Positions 1-6,052 of a DNA stretch of 14,033 nucleotides are shown here, piece after piece. The position numbers and the translations under genes are program-made. This stretch comes from UBA11540 sp045531755 (GTDB lineage: Bacteria; Bacillota; Clostridia; Oscillospirales; Ruminococcaceae): contig JAZSEP010000002.1 of NCBI GenBank assembly GCA_045531755.1, forward strand, positions 1 through 14,033. Direction: 5' to 3'. Position 1 is the first letter of the stretch, and every line of letters begins with the position of its first letter. The notes beneath the pieces are model-generated. The model did not search any database. It was given only the letters and a program-made list of their open reading frames with translations, and was not told where the DNA came from.

Positions 1-2331
1 CTTAACAACAATAACAACCCTGCTTGTAGGGAAGTTGCCTTCTACGGATATGACAGTGCTTCTGTACAGATGGTAGAGTACACGGTAAACTACGTTGACG
101 CAGAGGGTAATCCCGTTGCCGAAGCAAAGACCGCTTCGGGAATTGTCGGTGCTACAGTAACCGAAACTGCACCTGCAATCACAGGCTATGTACTTGACGA
201 AGCAACAAAGTCCATCACACTCGTTGACGGTACAAACACCATCACCTTCACCTACACGGCAAAAGAGAGCGCAGGCTATACCGTAAACTACGTTGACGAG
301 AAGGGCGAGTCTATCGCTCCTGCAAAGACGGTTACAGGTAAATTCGTTGGTGATTCGGTAACTGAAAATGCAATCGAAATCACCGGCTATAAAGCTGATG
401 AGGCGTCGAAGTCCATCACACTCATTAACGGTACAAATACAATAACGTTCACCTATACAGAGAGCACCGTCAGCCAGCCTGTAAGCTTAGTTCCTTATTC
501 TGTAACCTCCACCTTTGAGCCTTTGCAAGCAACCACTCCGGTTAGCGCAATTATAAACGGCACAGCATACGCAAGTACATATAACTACTTTGCAACTAAA
601 AATTCACTTACTCTATACAGCGGAGAAGATACAGCACAAGGCAGCTTTGTATTTGATTTTGAAGATGCAGTCAATCTTACAGAAATCGAATTCATAATGG
701 GCCAAAGAAATATGCAGTATGGTAAGCTCTACGCTTCAAACTCGGTAAGCGACCCGTCTGCAACAGAAGGTTGGACACCAATCTGGTCGTTCGAGGACCT
801 TTCCTATACGATTATAAATCCGAGCGACGGTAGCGCGGGACGCACAACCACACAGACCATCGAACACGACGGCTACTATCGTTACTTCAAGGTTGATGTA
901 ACGGGTATTTCTCAGGCAGGTACGCTCGTTTGGCTCGAATCCTATTTTATGGGAACTACGGGAACACCTACGGTCGACGGTACTGATTTTAGTGCAGACA
1001 CACTCATCACCCTTGGCGCAGGCATCAGACTTGAAGAAAACGGCCTTAGCGCAGGTATCCGTTTCGGTGCGCGAATCGACAAAGCGAAAGCAGGAATCGA
1101 AGGCACCTACACATACTCTGACGATGCAGAGATAAAGTTTGGTATGTTCCTGCTCCCCGAGGAGATGCTTGGCGGAAAGACCCTTACACAGTTCGTTAAA
1201 AACGACACGACAAAAACAGCTCTCGACGTTCCTGCAAAGAACATTAAGTATCAGGACGACGATATCATTGAATACACAGCAGTTCTTATTGATATTCCTT
1301 TTGAACAGTGGGATCAGCTTATCGTAGCGGTACCCTATATACTCGTTGACGGAAGATATGTCTTCTTTAACGATTATGAGCACAGCTATAAGGGCGTTGC
1401 ACAGGATGCTCGCGCAACGGGATATTCTGACGAAAAAATTGCAGCCGAAGAGGACGCAAACATCAAAGCAGAGATGCAGGCTGTTGCAGACAAGCTCGAC
1501 GAAATCGTCAAGCCTGCAGTGGAAGAGAAGACCGTTGACCTCGTTATCTTTATGGGACAGTCAAATATGGCAGGCTACGGCGGAACCGCATCACTCGCAC
1601 CTACTGTACCTGAGGGACACGGATATTGGTTCAAATCCATCTCGGACCCCACCAAGCTGTATAACATCACAGAGCCCTTTGGAGCAGGCGAAACAAATAT
1701 AGACAGCGGTCTGGGCAACTGTCAGAGAAACGGCTCGATGGTATCGGCCTTTGCAAACGCATACTACGAAGACACAGGAGTTCCGATAGTAGCTGTATTT
1801 GCAGCACAGGGAAATACCGCGATAAGCTGGTGGAAACCCGGTGACGCTCCGCTCAACGACGCAATCAACAGATATAAAACCGCAAAAAATTGGCTGGTAA
1901 ACAACGGCTACACCGTTCGCAACAGCTTTATGGTTTGGTGTCAGGGCGAAAGCGACGGATGGAACAGCACCGCAAAAAGCTCGTACAAGACACAGTTCCT
2001 TAATATCTTCAGCGCTATGCAGAGCGAGGGAATCGACGCTTGCTTTATGGTACGTATCGGCGAGCAGAAGAGCAGCTCCACCCAGTTTGACCAAATCATT
2101 CTCGCGCAAAACGAGTTGTGTAAACAAAACGCCGGAGTTGTTATGGTCTGCACAGCTACAGCCGGCTTTGTCAGCGAAGGACTTATGAGCGACAACGTTC
2201 ACTACTCGCAGGCAGGATATAATAAGGCAGGCACGTTAGCAGGTCAAAATGCCGCATATTACGTAAATACCGGCAAAAAGCCCTCTATGGACGACCCCAA
2301 ATACGGAAACACCTATGACCCCTACAAATAA
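1..2331 (+). CDS. Secreted multidomain SASA-type carbohydrate esterase, 5' partial
   Basis: The frame is open from base 1, so the gene begins upstream; the ATG at 70 has no good Shine-Dalgarno sequence and the codons before it read like the end of a discoidin-like domain (REVAFYGYDSA). Numbered from that Met, two MucBP-like repeats occupy about 3-66 and 69-132, an F5/8 type C-like beta domain about 140-297, a domain of the clostridial surface-protein type (IRLEENGLSAGIRFGARI) about 310-480, and a SASA (sialate O-acetylesterase-like) domain about 487-745. Catalytic signatures are GQSNM with nucleophile Ser498, CQGESD at 624-629, and Asp708/His711 in DNVH. The family removes acetyl groups from glycans such as xylan or sialic acid; the substrate here is unknown. 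No LPXTG motif or C-terminal anchor is seen. An extracellular location is inferred from the domains because the signal peptide lies outside the window. A terminator follows. Confidence 0.85.
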   Translation, partial: LNNNNNPACREVAFYGYDSASVQMVEYTVNYVDAEGNPVAEAKTASGIVGATVTETAPAITGYVLDEATKSITLVDGTNTITFTYTAKESAGYTVNYVDEKGESIAPAKTVTGKFVGDSVTENAIEITGYKADEASKSITLINGTNTITFTYTESTVSQPVSLVPYSVTSTFEPLQATTPVSAIINGTAYASTYNYFATKNSLTLYSGEDTAQGSFVFDFEDAVNLTEIEFIMGQRNMQYGKLYASNSVSDPSATEGWTPIWSFEDLSYTIINPSDGSAGRTTTQTIEHDGYYRYFKVDVTGISQAGTLVWLESYFMGTTGTPTVDGTDFSADTLITLGAGIRLEENGLSAGIRFGARIDKAKAGIEGTYTYSDDAEIKFGMFLLPEEMLGGKTLTQFVKNDTTKTALDVPAKNIKYQDDDIIEYTAVLIDIPFEQWDQLIVAVPYILVDGRYVFFNDYEHSYKGVAQDARATGYSDEKIAAEEDANIKAEMQAVADKLDEIVKPAVEEKTVDLVIFMGQSNMAGYGGTASLAPTVPEGHGYWFKSISDPTKLYNITEPFGAGETNIDSGLGNCQRNGSMVSAFANAYYEDTGVPIVAVFAAQGNTAISWWKPGDAPLNDAINRYKTAKNWLVNNGYTVRNSFMVWCQGESDGWNSTAKSSYKTQFLNIFSAMQSEGIDACFMVRIGEQKSSSTQFDQIILAQNELCKQNAGVVMVCTATAGFVSEGLMSDNVHYSQAGYNKAGTLAGQNAAYYVNTGKKPSMDDPKYGNTYDPYK
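79..276 (+). repeat. MucBP-like repeat unit 1 (coding)
   Basis: This is the first of two tandem coding repeats with a 198-base period. It starts at YTVNYVD and ends after NTITFTYT. Shared protein blocks are YTVNYVD, ITGY, KSITL and GTNTITFTYT. At DNA level GTAAACTACGTTGACG is identical in both units. Confidence 0.75.
277..474 (+). repeat. MucBP-like repeat unit 2 (coding)
   Basis: This is the second unit of the 198-base tandem repeat, with the same YTVNYVD start and NTITFTYT end as unit 1. Such repeats usually act as stalk or mucin/glycan-binding modules; that role is inference here. Confidence 0.75.
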
Positions 2332-2342
2332 TTGTTGGATAG

Positions 2343-2373
2343 AAAAAGAAGACTCAACCGAGTCTTCTTTTTT
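2343..2373 (+). terminator. Intrinsic terminator of the esterase gene
   Basis: An AAGAAGACTC / GAGTCTTCTT stem with an AACC loop is followed by a T run, 12 bases after the stop codon. Confidence 0.9.
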
Positions 2374-2376
2374 CTC

Positions 2377-2405
2377 TTGCTTTTTTCTGTGAAAAGTAGT
2401 AATAT
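2377..2405 (+). promoter_or_regulatory. Probable promoter of the SLC13-type permease gene
   Basis: TTGCTT (2377-2382) and TAATAT (2400-2405) are separated by 17 bases. They lie between the upstream terminator and the ribosome binding site at 2421. Confidence 0.5.
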
Positions 2406-2432
2406 ATCTATGTTTGCGAAAGAGGTGAGAGA

Positions 2433-3539
2433 ATGGCAAGGCTTAAAAGCTTCATAAAAAAGAACACCGTGCTTGTGATAGCGACCGTTGCGGCGGTTGT
2501 GACAATGTTTTTTGTACCGCCCGACAAAGAGTACCTCGAATACTTTGATTTGCGGACGATTTCCTGCCTTTTCTGCACCCTTGCAGTAGTCTGCGCCTTC
2601 AAAAACATCTGGTTTTTCCGCATCGTTGCCGGAAGCATCGTCCGCGTGTTCAGAACCACGCGCACCGCGATTTTGGCGCTTGTCTACATAACCCTCTTCG
2701 GCTCGATGCTCATCGCAAACGATATGGCGCTCATCACCTTTTTGCCTCTCGGATACTTCGTTCTCGACAGCACCGATAACCGCAGATATCTGGCGTTCAC
2801 CTTTATAATGCAGAACATCGCCGCAAACTTAGGCGGTATGCTTACCCCCTTCGGCAACCCCCAAAACCTCTACCTCTATTCCTATTTTAATATCGAAAAC
2901 GGCGAGTTTTTCTCGATAATGTTTATACCATTTGTATTATCAATCACACTTATTACGATTTGTATAATGTTTATCAAGCCTGAGGAGATGGTGGTGCATC
3001 GATACACAAACACATCTCTTAGCTGGACGAGGGTTGCAATATACTCGGTGCTTTTCGCTCTGTCAATTGCGATAGTCTTCCGCGTGATACACTTTGCGCT
3101 GGGTACCGCGATAATCGTGGCATCGCTTCTGTTTTTGGACAGACGCGCGCTGAAATCGGTGGATTACGGACTGCTTTTGACCTTCTGCGCCTTCTTCATT
3201 TTTTCGGGAAATATGTCGCGAATCCCTGCTGTGAGCGACTTGGTGGGCTCTGTTGTCCAAGAGAACACACTTCTCTCGGGTATCGTTTCCTGTCAGTTTA
3301 TAAGTAACGTTCCCACCGCGATACTGCTCTCAAGGTTCACCGAAAACTACCCTGCACTGCTCGTTGCAGTCAATATCGGCGGTGTCGGAACGCTGATTTC
3401 GTCGCTTGCAAGCCTCATCACCTTCAAGGAATACTCAAAATGCGAAAAGGGCAAAACGGGAAGATATCTTCTCCTTTTCTCCGCCCTCAACTTCGGTATG
3501 CTGATAGTTTTAGGCACGGTAGCGTATTTCACGCTGTAG
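2433..3539 (+). CDS. SLC13 / ArsB-NhaD-type (IT superfamily) membrane permease
   Basis: The product is a 368-residue polytopic membrane protein with roughly ten hydrophobic segments. It shows the two inverted-repeat signatures of the ArsB/NhaD/SLC13 ion transporter superfamily. Repeat 1 has AND (95-97) followed by LGGMLTPFGNPQN (133-145). Repeat 2 has SGN (258-260), SNVPTAILLSRF (291-302) and NIGGVGTLISSLASLI (314-329). Members move anions such as dicarboxylates, sulfate or arsenite, or exchange Na+/H+; the substrate cannot be told from sequence. The protein is somewhat shorter than a typical member of 400 or more residues and appears to have a reduced N-terminal helix set. AGAGGTG at 2421-2427 sits five bases before the ATG. 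The gene is monocistronic between terminators and converges with thiT. Confidence 0.85.
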   Translation: MARLKSFIKKNTVLVIATVAAVVTMFFVPPDKEYLEYFDLRTISCLFCTLAVVCAFKNIWFFRIVAGSIVRVFRTTRTAILALVYITLFGSMLIANDMALITFLPLGYFVLDSTDNRRYLAFTFIMQNIAANLGGMLTPFGNPQNLYLYSYFNIENGEFFSIMFIPFVLSITLITICIMFIKPEEMVVHRYTNTSLSWTRVAIYSVLFALSIAIVFRVIHFALGTAIIVASLLFLDRRALKSVDYGLLLTFCAFFIFSGNMSRIPAVSDLVGSVVQENTLLSGIVSCQFISNVPTAILLSRFTENYPALLVAVNIGGVGTLISSLASLITFKEYSKCEKGKTGRYLLLFSALNFGMLIVLGTVAYFTL

Positions 3540-3584
3540 CAAAACCCGCGCTTGAACCTGATCGGCAGCTGTTTTATGGTATGA

Positions 3585-3614
3585 AAAAACGCCTCGAATT
3601 TTCGAGGCGTTTTT
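3585..3614. terminator. Bidirectional terminator between permease and thiT
   Basis: A CGCCTCGAA / TTCGAGGCG stem is flanked by an A run on the left and a T run on the right, so it can end transcripts from both directions. It lies 45 bases after the permease stop and directly after the thiT stop. Confidence 0.9.
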
Positions 3615-3616
3615 GT

Positions 3617-4165
3617 TCATTTAAACAGCTTGGGTTGGATTTTGAAAAGCAGAACCGCTCCTGCTACCGTAAAGATGAGCTCGGGGAGCATATAAAATCC
3701 GTTGTAGCATACCGAGTACCACGCAGGATTCCAGCCCTCAGGACACCAGATGTCAAAGAAAATCGTACCCGAGATGAAATGCGACACAAAGCGCATCACC
3801 ATAACGAGCGAAATTCCGCACACGATGCCCACGGTGCCTTTTTTGCGGAAAAGTCCGGCAAGTCCAAGGGGAGTATAGGCGAGCAGGTAGTCAAAAATGA
3901 GCGCGCCTATCCAGATTCTCACCGTCATACCATAGCTCATAAGCGAGGAGAGGTCAAGCGCAATCTGCACTACCGAATAAAAGGCGGAAACGAACAGTCC
4001 CCACTTCACGCCGTAGCGTATGGACAAAAGGCAGATGGGGAGCATGCTGAGAAGTGTGACCGAGCCTTCAAGCGGCATCTTCCAAATCTTGATGAGGCTC
4101 AGCACGGCGGCAAGCGCGACCATAATGGCGCTTTCCACAAGCCGTTTTGTTTTTGTCGTAGTCAT
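3617..4165 (-). CDS. thiT: ThiT, thiamine-binding S component of an ECF transporter
   Basis: This 182-residue membrane protein has about six hydrophobic helices and the layout of the ThiT/YuaJ family. That family captures thiamine and docks on the shared ECF ATPase and EcfT module, which is not encoded here. Alanine-rich helix 1 (VALAAVLSL, about 16-24) fits the small-residue face used by S components to contact EcfT. Likely ligand-pocket residues are in the RFVSHFISG segment (His129) and in YSVCYNGFY (Tyr150, Asn155); this placement follows the known ThiT pattern and was not aligned. The start is the ATG at 4165 because AAAGGAG lies five bases upstream. An in-frame Met at 4270 would fall inside the riboswitch terminator. 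The upstream TPP riboswitch independently supports thiamine as substrate. Confidence 0.93.
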   Translation of the reverse strand: MTTTKTKRLVESAIMVALAAVLSLIKIWKMPLEGSVTLLSMLPICLLSIRYGVKWGLFVSAFYSVVQIALDLSSLMSYGMTVRIWIGALIFDYLLAYTPLGLAGLFRKKGTVGIVCGISLVMVMRFVSHFISGTIFFDIWCPEGWNPAWYSVCYNGFYMLPELIFTVAGAVLLFKIQPKLFK

Positions 4166-4170
4166 AAAAA

Positions 4171-4177
4171 CTCCTTT
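4171..4177 (-). promoter_or_regulatory. Ribosome binding site deciding the thiT start
   Basis: AAAGGAG on the minus strand, five bases before the ATG, fixes the start at 4165 rather than at the 35-codon longer frame. Confidence 0.9.
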
Positions 4178-4228
4178 GTGAGTAAAAATTCTGAATAAGA
4201 CTTTCGAAAAAGCCATCCTGACAGCGTG

Positions 4229-4252
4229 GTTGACGGTGTGCACCCCGTCAAC
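4229..4252 (-). other. Second leader hairpin after the riboswitch terminator
   Basis: GTTGACGG and CCGTCAAC form a perfect 8-bp stem directly downstream, in the thiT sense, of the T tract of the riboswitch terminator. It has no T tract of its own and does not mask the ribosome binding site. It might stabilise the read-through transcript; its function is unknown. Confidence 0.5.
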
Positions 4253-4281
4253 AAAAAAGACCGTAGGCAAAACACCTACGG
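4252..4281 (-). terminator. Riboswitch-controlled intrinsic terminator of thiT
   Basis: On the minus strand CCGTAGG and CCTACGG form a stem with a TGTTTTG loop, followed by TCTTTTTTG. It lies 13 bases past the TPP aptamer and before the thiT ribosome binding site, as expected for the expression platform of a riboswitch that switches transcription off. Confidence 0.88.
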
Positions 4282-4294
4282 CTTAGTATAAGCT

Positions 4295-4392
4295 ACACGC
4301 TCTTTCCCTCCGTCGGCATTATCCGAATCAGGTTATCGGTCGGAGAAACAACCATCTCCCTCTCAGCCGCGGTAAAATTGCAGCTCCCGTAT
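4295..4392 (-). ncRNA. TPP riboswitch (THI element)
   Basis: On the minus strand the aptamer shows the conserved GGCTGAGA block, then AACCTGATTCGGATAATGCC, then GGAGGGAAA, which are the diagnostic TPP/thi-box strings in the right order. P1 can form between ATACG and CGTGT, and P2 between GCTGC and GCGGC. Binding of thiamine pyrophosphate should favour the downstream terminator, so thiT is expected to be repressed when TPP is plentiful. The exact antiterminator pairing was not resolved by eye. Confidence 0.95.
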
Positions 4393-4404
4393 TCAGTTGA
4401 CAAA

Positions 4405-4433
4405 ATTTTACCACTTTCAAGACGGTTTGTCAA
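4405..4433 (-). promoter_or_regulatory. Promoter of the thiT riboswitch transcript
   Basis: On the minus strand TTGACA (4433-4428) and TAAAAT (4410-4405) are separated by 17 bases, just upstream of the aptamer. Confidence 0.85.
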
Positions 4434-4442
4434 TAAGTTCCG

Positions 4443-4471
4443 TTGACTTAAAGACAAAAGTTTGGTAAACT
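4443..4471 (+). promoter_or_regulatory. Promoter of the HAD phosphatase gene
   Basis: TTGACT (4443-4448) and TAAACT (4466-4471) are separated by 17 bases. The -35 boxes of this promoter and the divergent thiT promoter are only nine bases apart. Confidence 0.7.
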
Positions 4472-4487
4472 TTATGTAGCAAATAAA

Positions 4488-4494
4488 AGAGGTG
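4488..4494 (+). promoter_or_regulatory. Ribosome binding site deciding a TTG start
   Basis: AGAGGTG lies six bases before the TTG at 4501, and no upstream ATG in this frame is better placed. Confidence 0.75.
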
Positions 4495-4500
4495 TAGGAA

Positions 4501-5148
4501 TTGGAAATTAAAACCGCAATATTTGACCTTGACGGAACCCTGCTCGATTCAATGGCAATGTGGCAGAACGTCTGCGACGAATACCTTGAGCAAAACGGGC
4601 TCGGCTCGCAGGGAAAGCTCAGCGAGGAGTTTCGCACGATGAGCCTCGACAGGTCGTCGCATTATATAAAGGAAACCTTCAAGCTCGACAAGAGCGCCGA
4701 GCAGATTTTCGACGAGATAATCGCAATGGTAGAGGACAGATACACCCTCACCCTCCCACTCAAAGAGGGAGCCTATGATTTCGTAAAAAAGCTCTATGAA
4801 AAGGGTACGAAAATCTGCGTTGCAACCGCAAGTATGCGCCACCTCGTCGAGAGGGCGATGAAAAGGACGGGACTTGACGAGTTTTCAGTTGGGATATTCA
4901 CCTGCTCCGAGGCAGGCGCTCCCAAAACCGAGCCCGCTGTCTTCCTGCAGGCCATAGAGGCGCTTGGAGCAACTCCCGAGGAAACATGGGTTTTCGAGGA
5001 CTCGCTCTTGGCGATACAAACCGCCAAAAAGATGGGCTGCAAGGTCTGCGCCGTCTACGACGACAGCAACGCCGACACCACCGAGCCGATAAAAGCCCTC
5101 GCCGACGTCTATCTCGAATCCTTTGCAACCACCAAAGATGTTTTTTAA
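4501..5148 (+). CDS. HAD-superfamily (subfamily IA) phosphatase/phosphomutase-like hydrolase
   Basis: The 215-residue product carries the four HAD motifs. Motif I is FDLDGT with nucleophile Asp9 and acid/base Asp11. Motif II is in CVATAS (Thr109 or Ser111). Motif III is Lys142 in PKTEP, and motif IV is VFEDS with Glu166-Asp167. The helical cap inserted between motifs I and II (about 15-85), together with KTEPAVFLQAIEALG and VFEDS, matches the beta-phosphoglucomutase/phosphoglycolate-phosphatase-like group. The enzyme hydrolyses or transfers phosphate from small phosphorylated metabolites in the cytosol; the substrate is not predictable. Translation starts at TTG behind AGAGGTG. The gene is divergent from thiT with its own promoter and is followed by a terminator, so it is probably monocistronic. 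A role in thiamine-phosphate metabolism is possible from the neighbourhood but unsupported by motif. Confidence 0.88.
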   Translation: MEIKTAIFDLDGTLLDSMAMWQNVCDEYLEQNGLGSQGKLSEEFRTMSLDRSSHYIKETFKLDKSAEQIFDEIIAMVEDRYTLTLPLKEGAYDFVKKLYEKGTKICVATASMRHLVERAMKRTGLDEFSVGIFTCSEAGAPKTEPAVFLQAIEALGATPEETWVFEDSLLAIQTAKKMGCKVCAVYDDSNADTTEPIKALADVYLESFATTKDVF

Positions 5149-5158
5149 CGCAAAAAAG

Positions 5159-5186
5159 AAACGCACCGCAAAAGCGGTGCGTTTTT
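5159..5186. terminator. Bidirectional terminator between HAD gene and XRE operon
   Basis: A CGCACCGC / GCGGTGCG stem with an AAAA loop is flanked by an A run on the left and a T run on the right. It lies 10 bases after the HAD stop and 8 bases beyond the end of the convergent XRE gene. Confidence 0.92.
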
Positions 5187-5193
5187 GGTTTAC

Positions 5194-5424
5194 TTATCTG
5201 TCTTTTCTCTCATACGGCTTCTTGCAATCTGTGAGGCCTGCAAGGTAATCCATACTCGTTTCCAGAGCAATTGCAATTCTCTTGCACTGTTCGAACGTGA
5301 AGTACCTCTTCCCGTTTTCAATCTTGGAATAGTCGCTTTGGTCAATGCCTGTCAAAAACTGCATCTGTATCTGTGTATATCTTTTTTCTTTTCTCAACTC
5401 TTTGAGCCTTTTTCCTGTATCCAT
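5194..5424 (-). CDS. XRE-family helix-turn-helix repressor, 76 aa
   Basis: This is a small single-domain Cro/C1-type DNA-binding protein. The HTH covers about 5-62, with the family pattern RLKELRKEKRYTQ, then a recognition helix around SDYSKIENGKR, then ALETSMDYLAGLTD. It is a likely repressor or autoregulator. It is the second gene of a two-gene operon: the upstream gene ends seven bases before its ATG. Its own Shine-Dalgarno sequence is weak (AAAGAG inside the end of the upstream gene), suggesting translational coupling. Targets are unknown; the AT-rich divergent region at 5603-5700 is the natural operator candidate. Confidence 0.85.
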   Translation of the reverse strand: MDTGKRLKELRKEKRYTQIQMQFLTGIDQSDYSKIENGKRYFTFEQCKRIAIALETSMDYLAGLTDCKKPYERKDR

Positions 5425-5431
5425 ATTATCA

Positions 5432-5602
5432 CTATTGCTCTTTCAGGTTTTCGAGTGCAACGCGCACGGATTCTATTACAAATGCTGAAAAGGTACAGTT
5501 TTTACCTTTTATTGCCTCTTCTACCTGCTCGATAATATCGTTTGGAAACCGTATGCATTTATTGGTAGTAAGCGGAATGGACGGAATTTTAAATTCTTTC
5601 AT
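5432..5602 (-). CDS. Small ribbon-helix-helix-like protein, 56 aa
   Basis: The product is a 56-residue protein whose layout suits an Arc/MetJ-type ribbon-helix-helix dimer. A short basic strand (TTNKCIRFPNDI) is followed by an acidic helix (IIEQVEEAIKGKN), a TFSAFV turn and a C-terminal helix (IESVRVALENLKEQ). Start choice: AGAGGTG at 5608-5614 lies five bases before the ATG at 5602, whereas a Met 19 codons further upstream has no ribosome binding site. It is the first gene of the operon with the XRE repressor. Two small DNA-binding proteins together suggest autoregulation; a toxin-antitoxin or phage-derived origin is possible but no toxin is recognised. Confidence 0.7.
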   Translation of the reverse strand: MKEFKIPSIPLTTNKCIRFPNDIIEQVEEAIKGKNCTFSAFVIESVRVALENLKEQ

Positions 5603-5664
5603 ACAATCACCTCTGCAATATAATTGTATGACATAATTAATATACAGTATGCATTGCATTTGTA
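5603..5664. promoter_or_regulatory. AT-rich divergent regulatory region, possible operator
   Basis: The region between the RHH gene and the plus-strand promoter carries short symmetric sequences: GCAATATAATTGTAT near 5615, facing TTTGTATTGC near 5660, plus the small palindromes ATACAGTAT and TGCATTGCA. These are plausible binding sites for the adjacent XRE or RHH protein. A minus-strand promoter must lie here, but no clear pair of hexamers was found. Confidence 0.35.
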
Positions 5665-5693
5665 TTGCACAAATGTGAGAATTGTGATATTAT
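5665..5693 (+). promoter_or_regulatory. Promoter of the 81-residue acidic protein gene
   Basis: TTGCAC (5665-5670) and TATTAT (5688-5693) are separated by 17 bases. The ribosome binding site GAGGTGA at 5701-5707 follows closely, giving a very short leader. Confidence 0.7.
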
Positions 5694-5712
5694 ATTTAAA
5701 GAGGTGATTAAA

Positions 5713-5958
5713 ATGAACTTATACAAAGAAATTCTGTTGAGCATTTTGGAAAACGAGGAGTGTCACGTGGTTTTTCCAAACGCAGAGGAAAGCTTTTCAC
5801 AGCTTGTGGAGATGAAAAGCTATGAAATGCTCAAAAAAATCCAAGCCATAATCCGCGACGAGAACTTAGACGACGATGACTGCTTTATGAAGATAGAGGA
5901 GATAATCTGTTTGTTTGAGGAAAACGGTTGTAGCTGCGGTGTGCGTCACGATTTTTAA
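5713..5958 (+). CDS. Hypothetical acidic 81-residue protein with clustered cysteines
   Basis: I do not recognise this family. The protein is rich in Glu and Asp, including DDDD at 53-56, and is probably helical. It has Cys17, Cys57, Cys66, Cys73 and Cys75, the last two as CSC in the tail NGCSCGVRHDF, so a metal or redox role is conceivable but unproven. The start is the ATG at 5713 because GAGGTGA lies five bases upstream; the open frame extends 16 codons further but that part overlaps the promoter. It has its own promoter and terminator and is transcribed away from the RHH-XRE operon, with which it shares the divergent intergenic region, so it may be a regulatory target of that pair. Confidence 0.65.
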   Translation: MNLYKEILLSILENEECHVVFPNAEESFSQLVEMKSYEMLKKIQAIIRDENLDDDDCFMKIEEIICLFEENGCSCGVRHDF

Positions 5959-5963
5959 AAAGC

Positions 5964-5990
5964 AAAGGACGAGAATTTCTCGTCCTTTTT
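5964..5990. terminator. Terminator, probably bidirectional
   Basis: A GGACGAGA / TCTCGTCC stem is followed by TTTTT on the plus strand. On the minus strand it is followed by TTTGCTTTTT, so it may also end the yifB operon. Only a weak TGACA/TGTCA hairpin (6041-6055) lies closer to the yifB stop. Confidence 0.85.
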
Positions 5991-6052
5991 ATATTTGGTA
6001 ATTCAAGTTTACTGAGTCATCGGAGTGGAAAAGGGGAAAGTGACAGGCTTTG

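Noticed and set aside
736..1383. 215-codon minus-strand open frame
   Set aside because: It is a Cys-rich shadow of the esterase gene with no start signal.
3440..4198. 252-codon plus-strand open frame
   Set aside because: It starts inside the permease gene, crosses a terminator and then runs antisense to thiT; its composition (His/Arg/Lys-rich) is that of a shadow frame.
4166..4270. 35-codon N-terminal extension of ThiT
   Set aside because: It begins inside the riboswitch terminator and has no ribosome binding site; the ATG at 4165 follows AAAGGAG.
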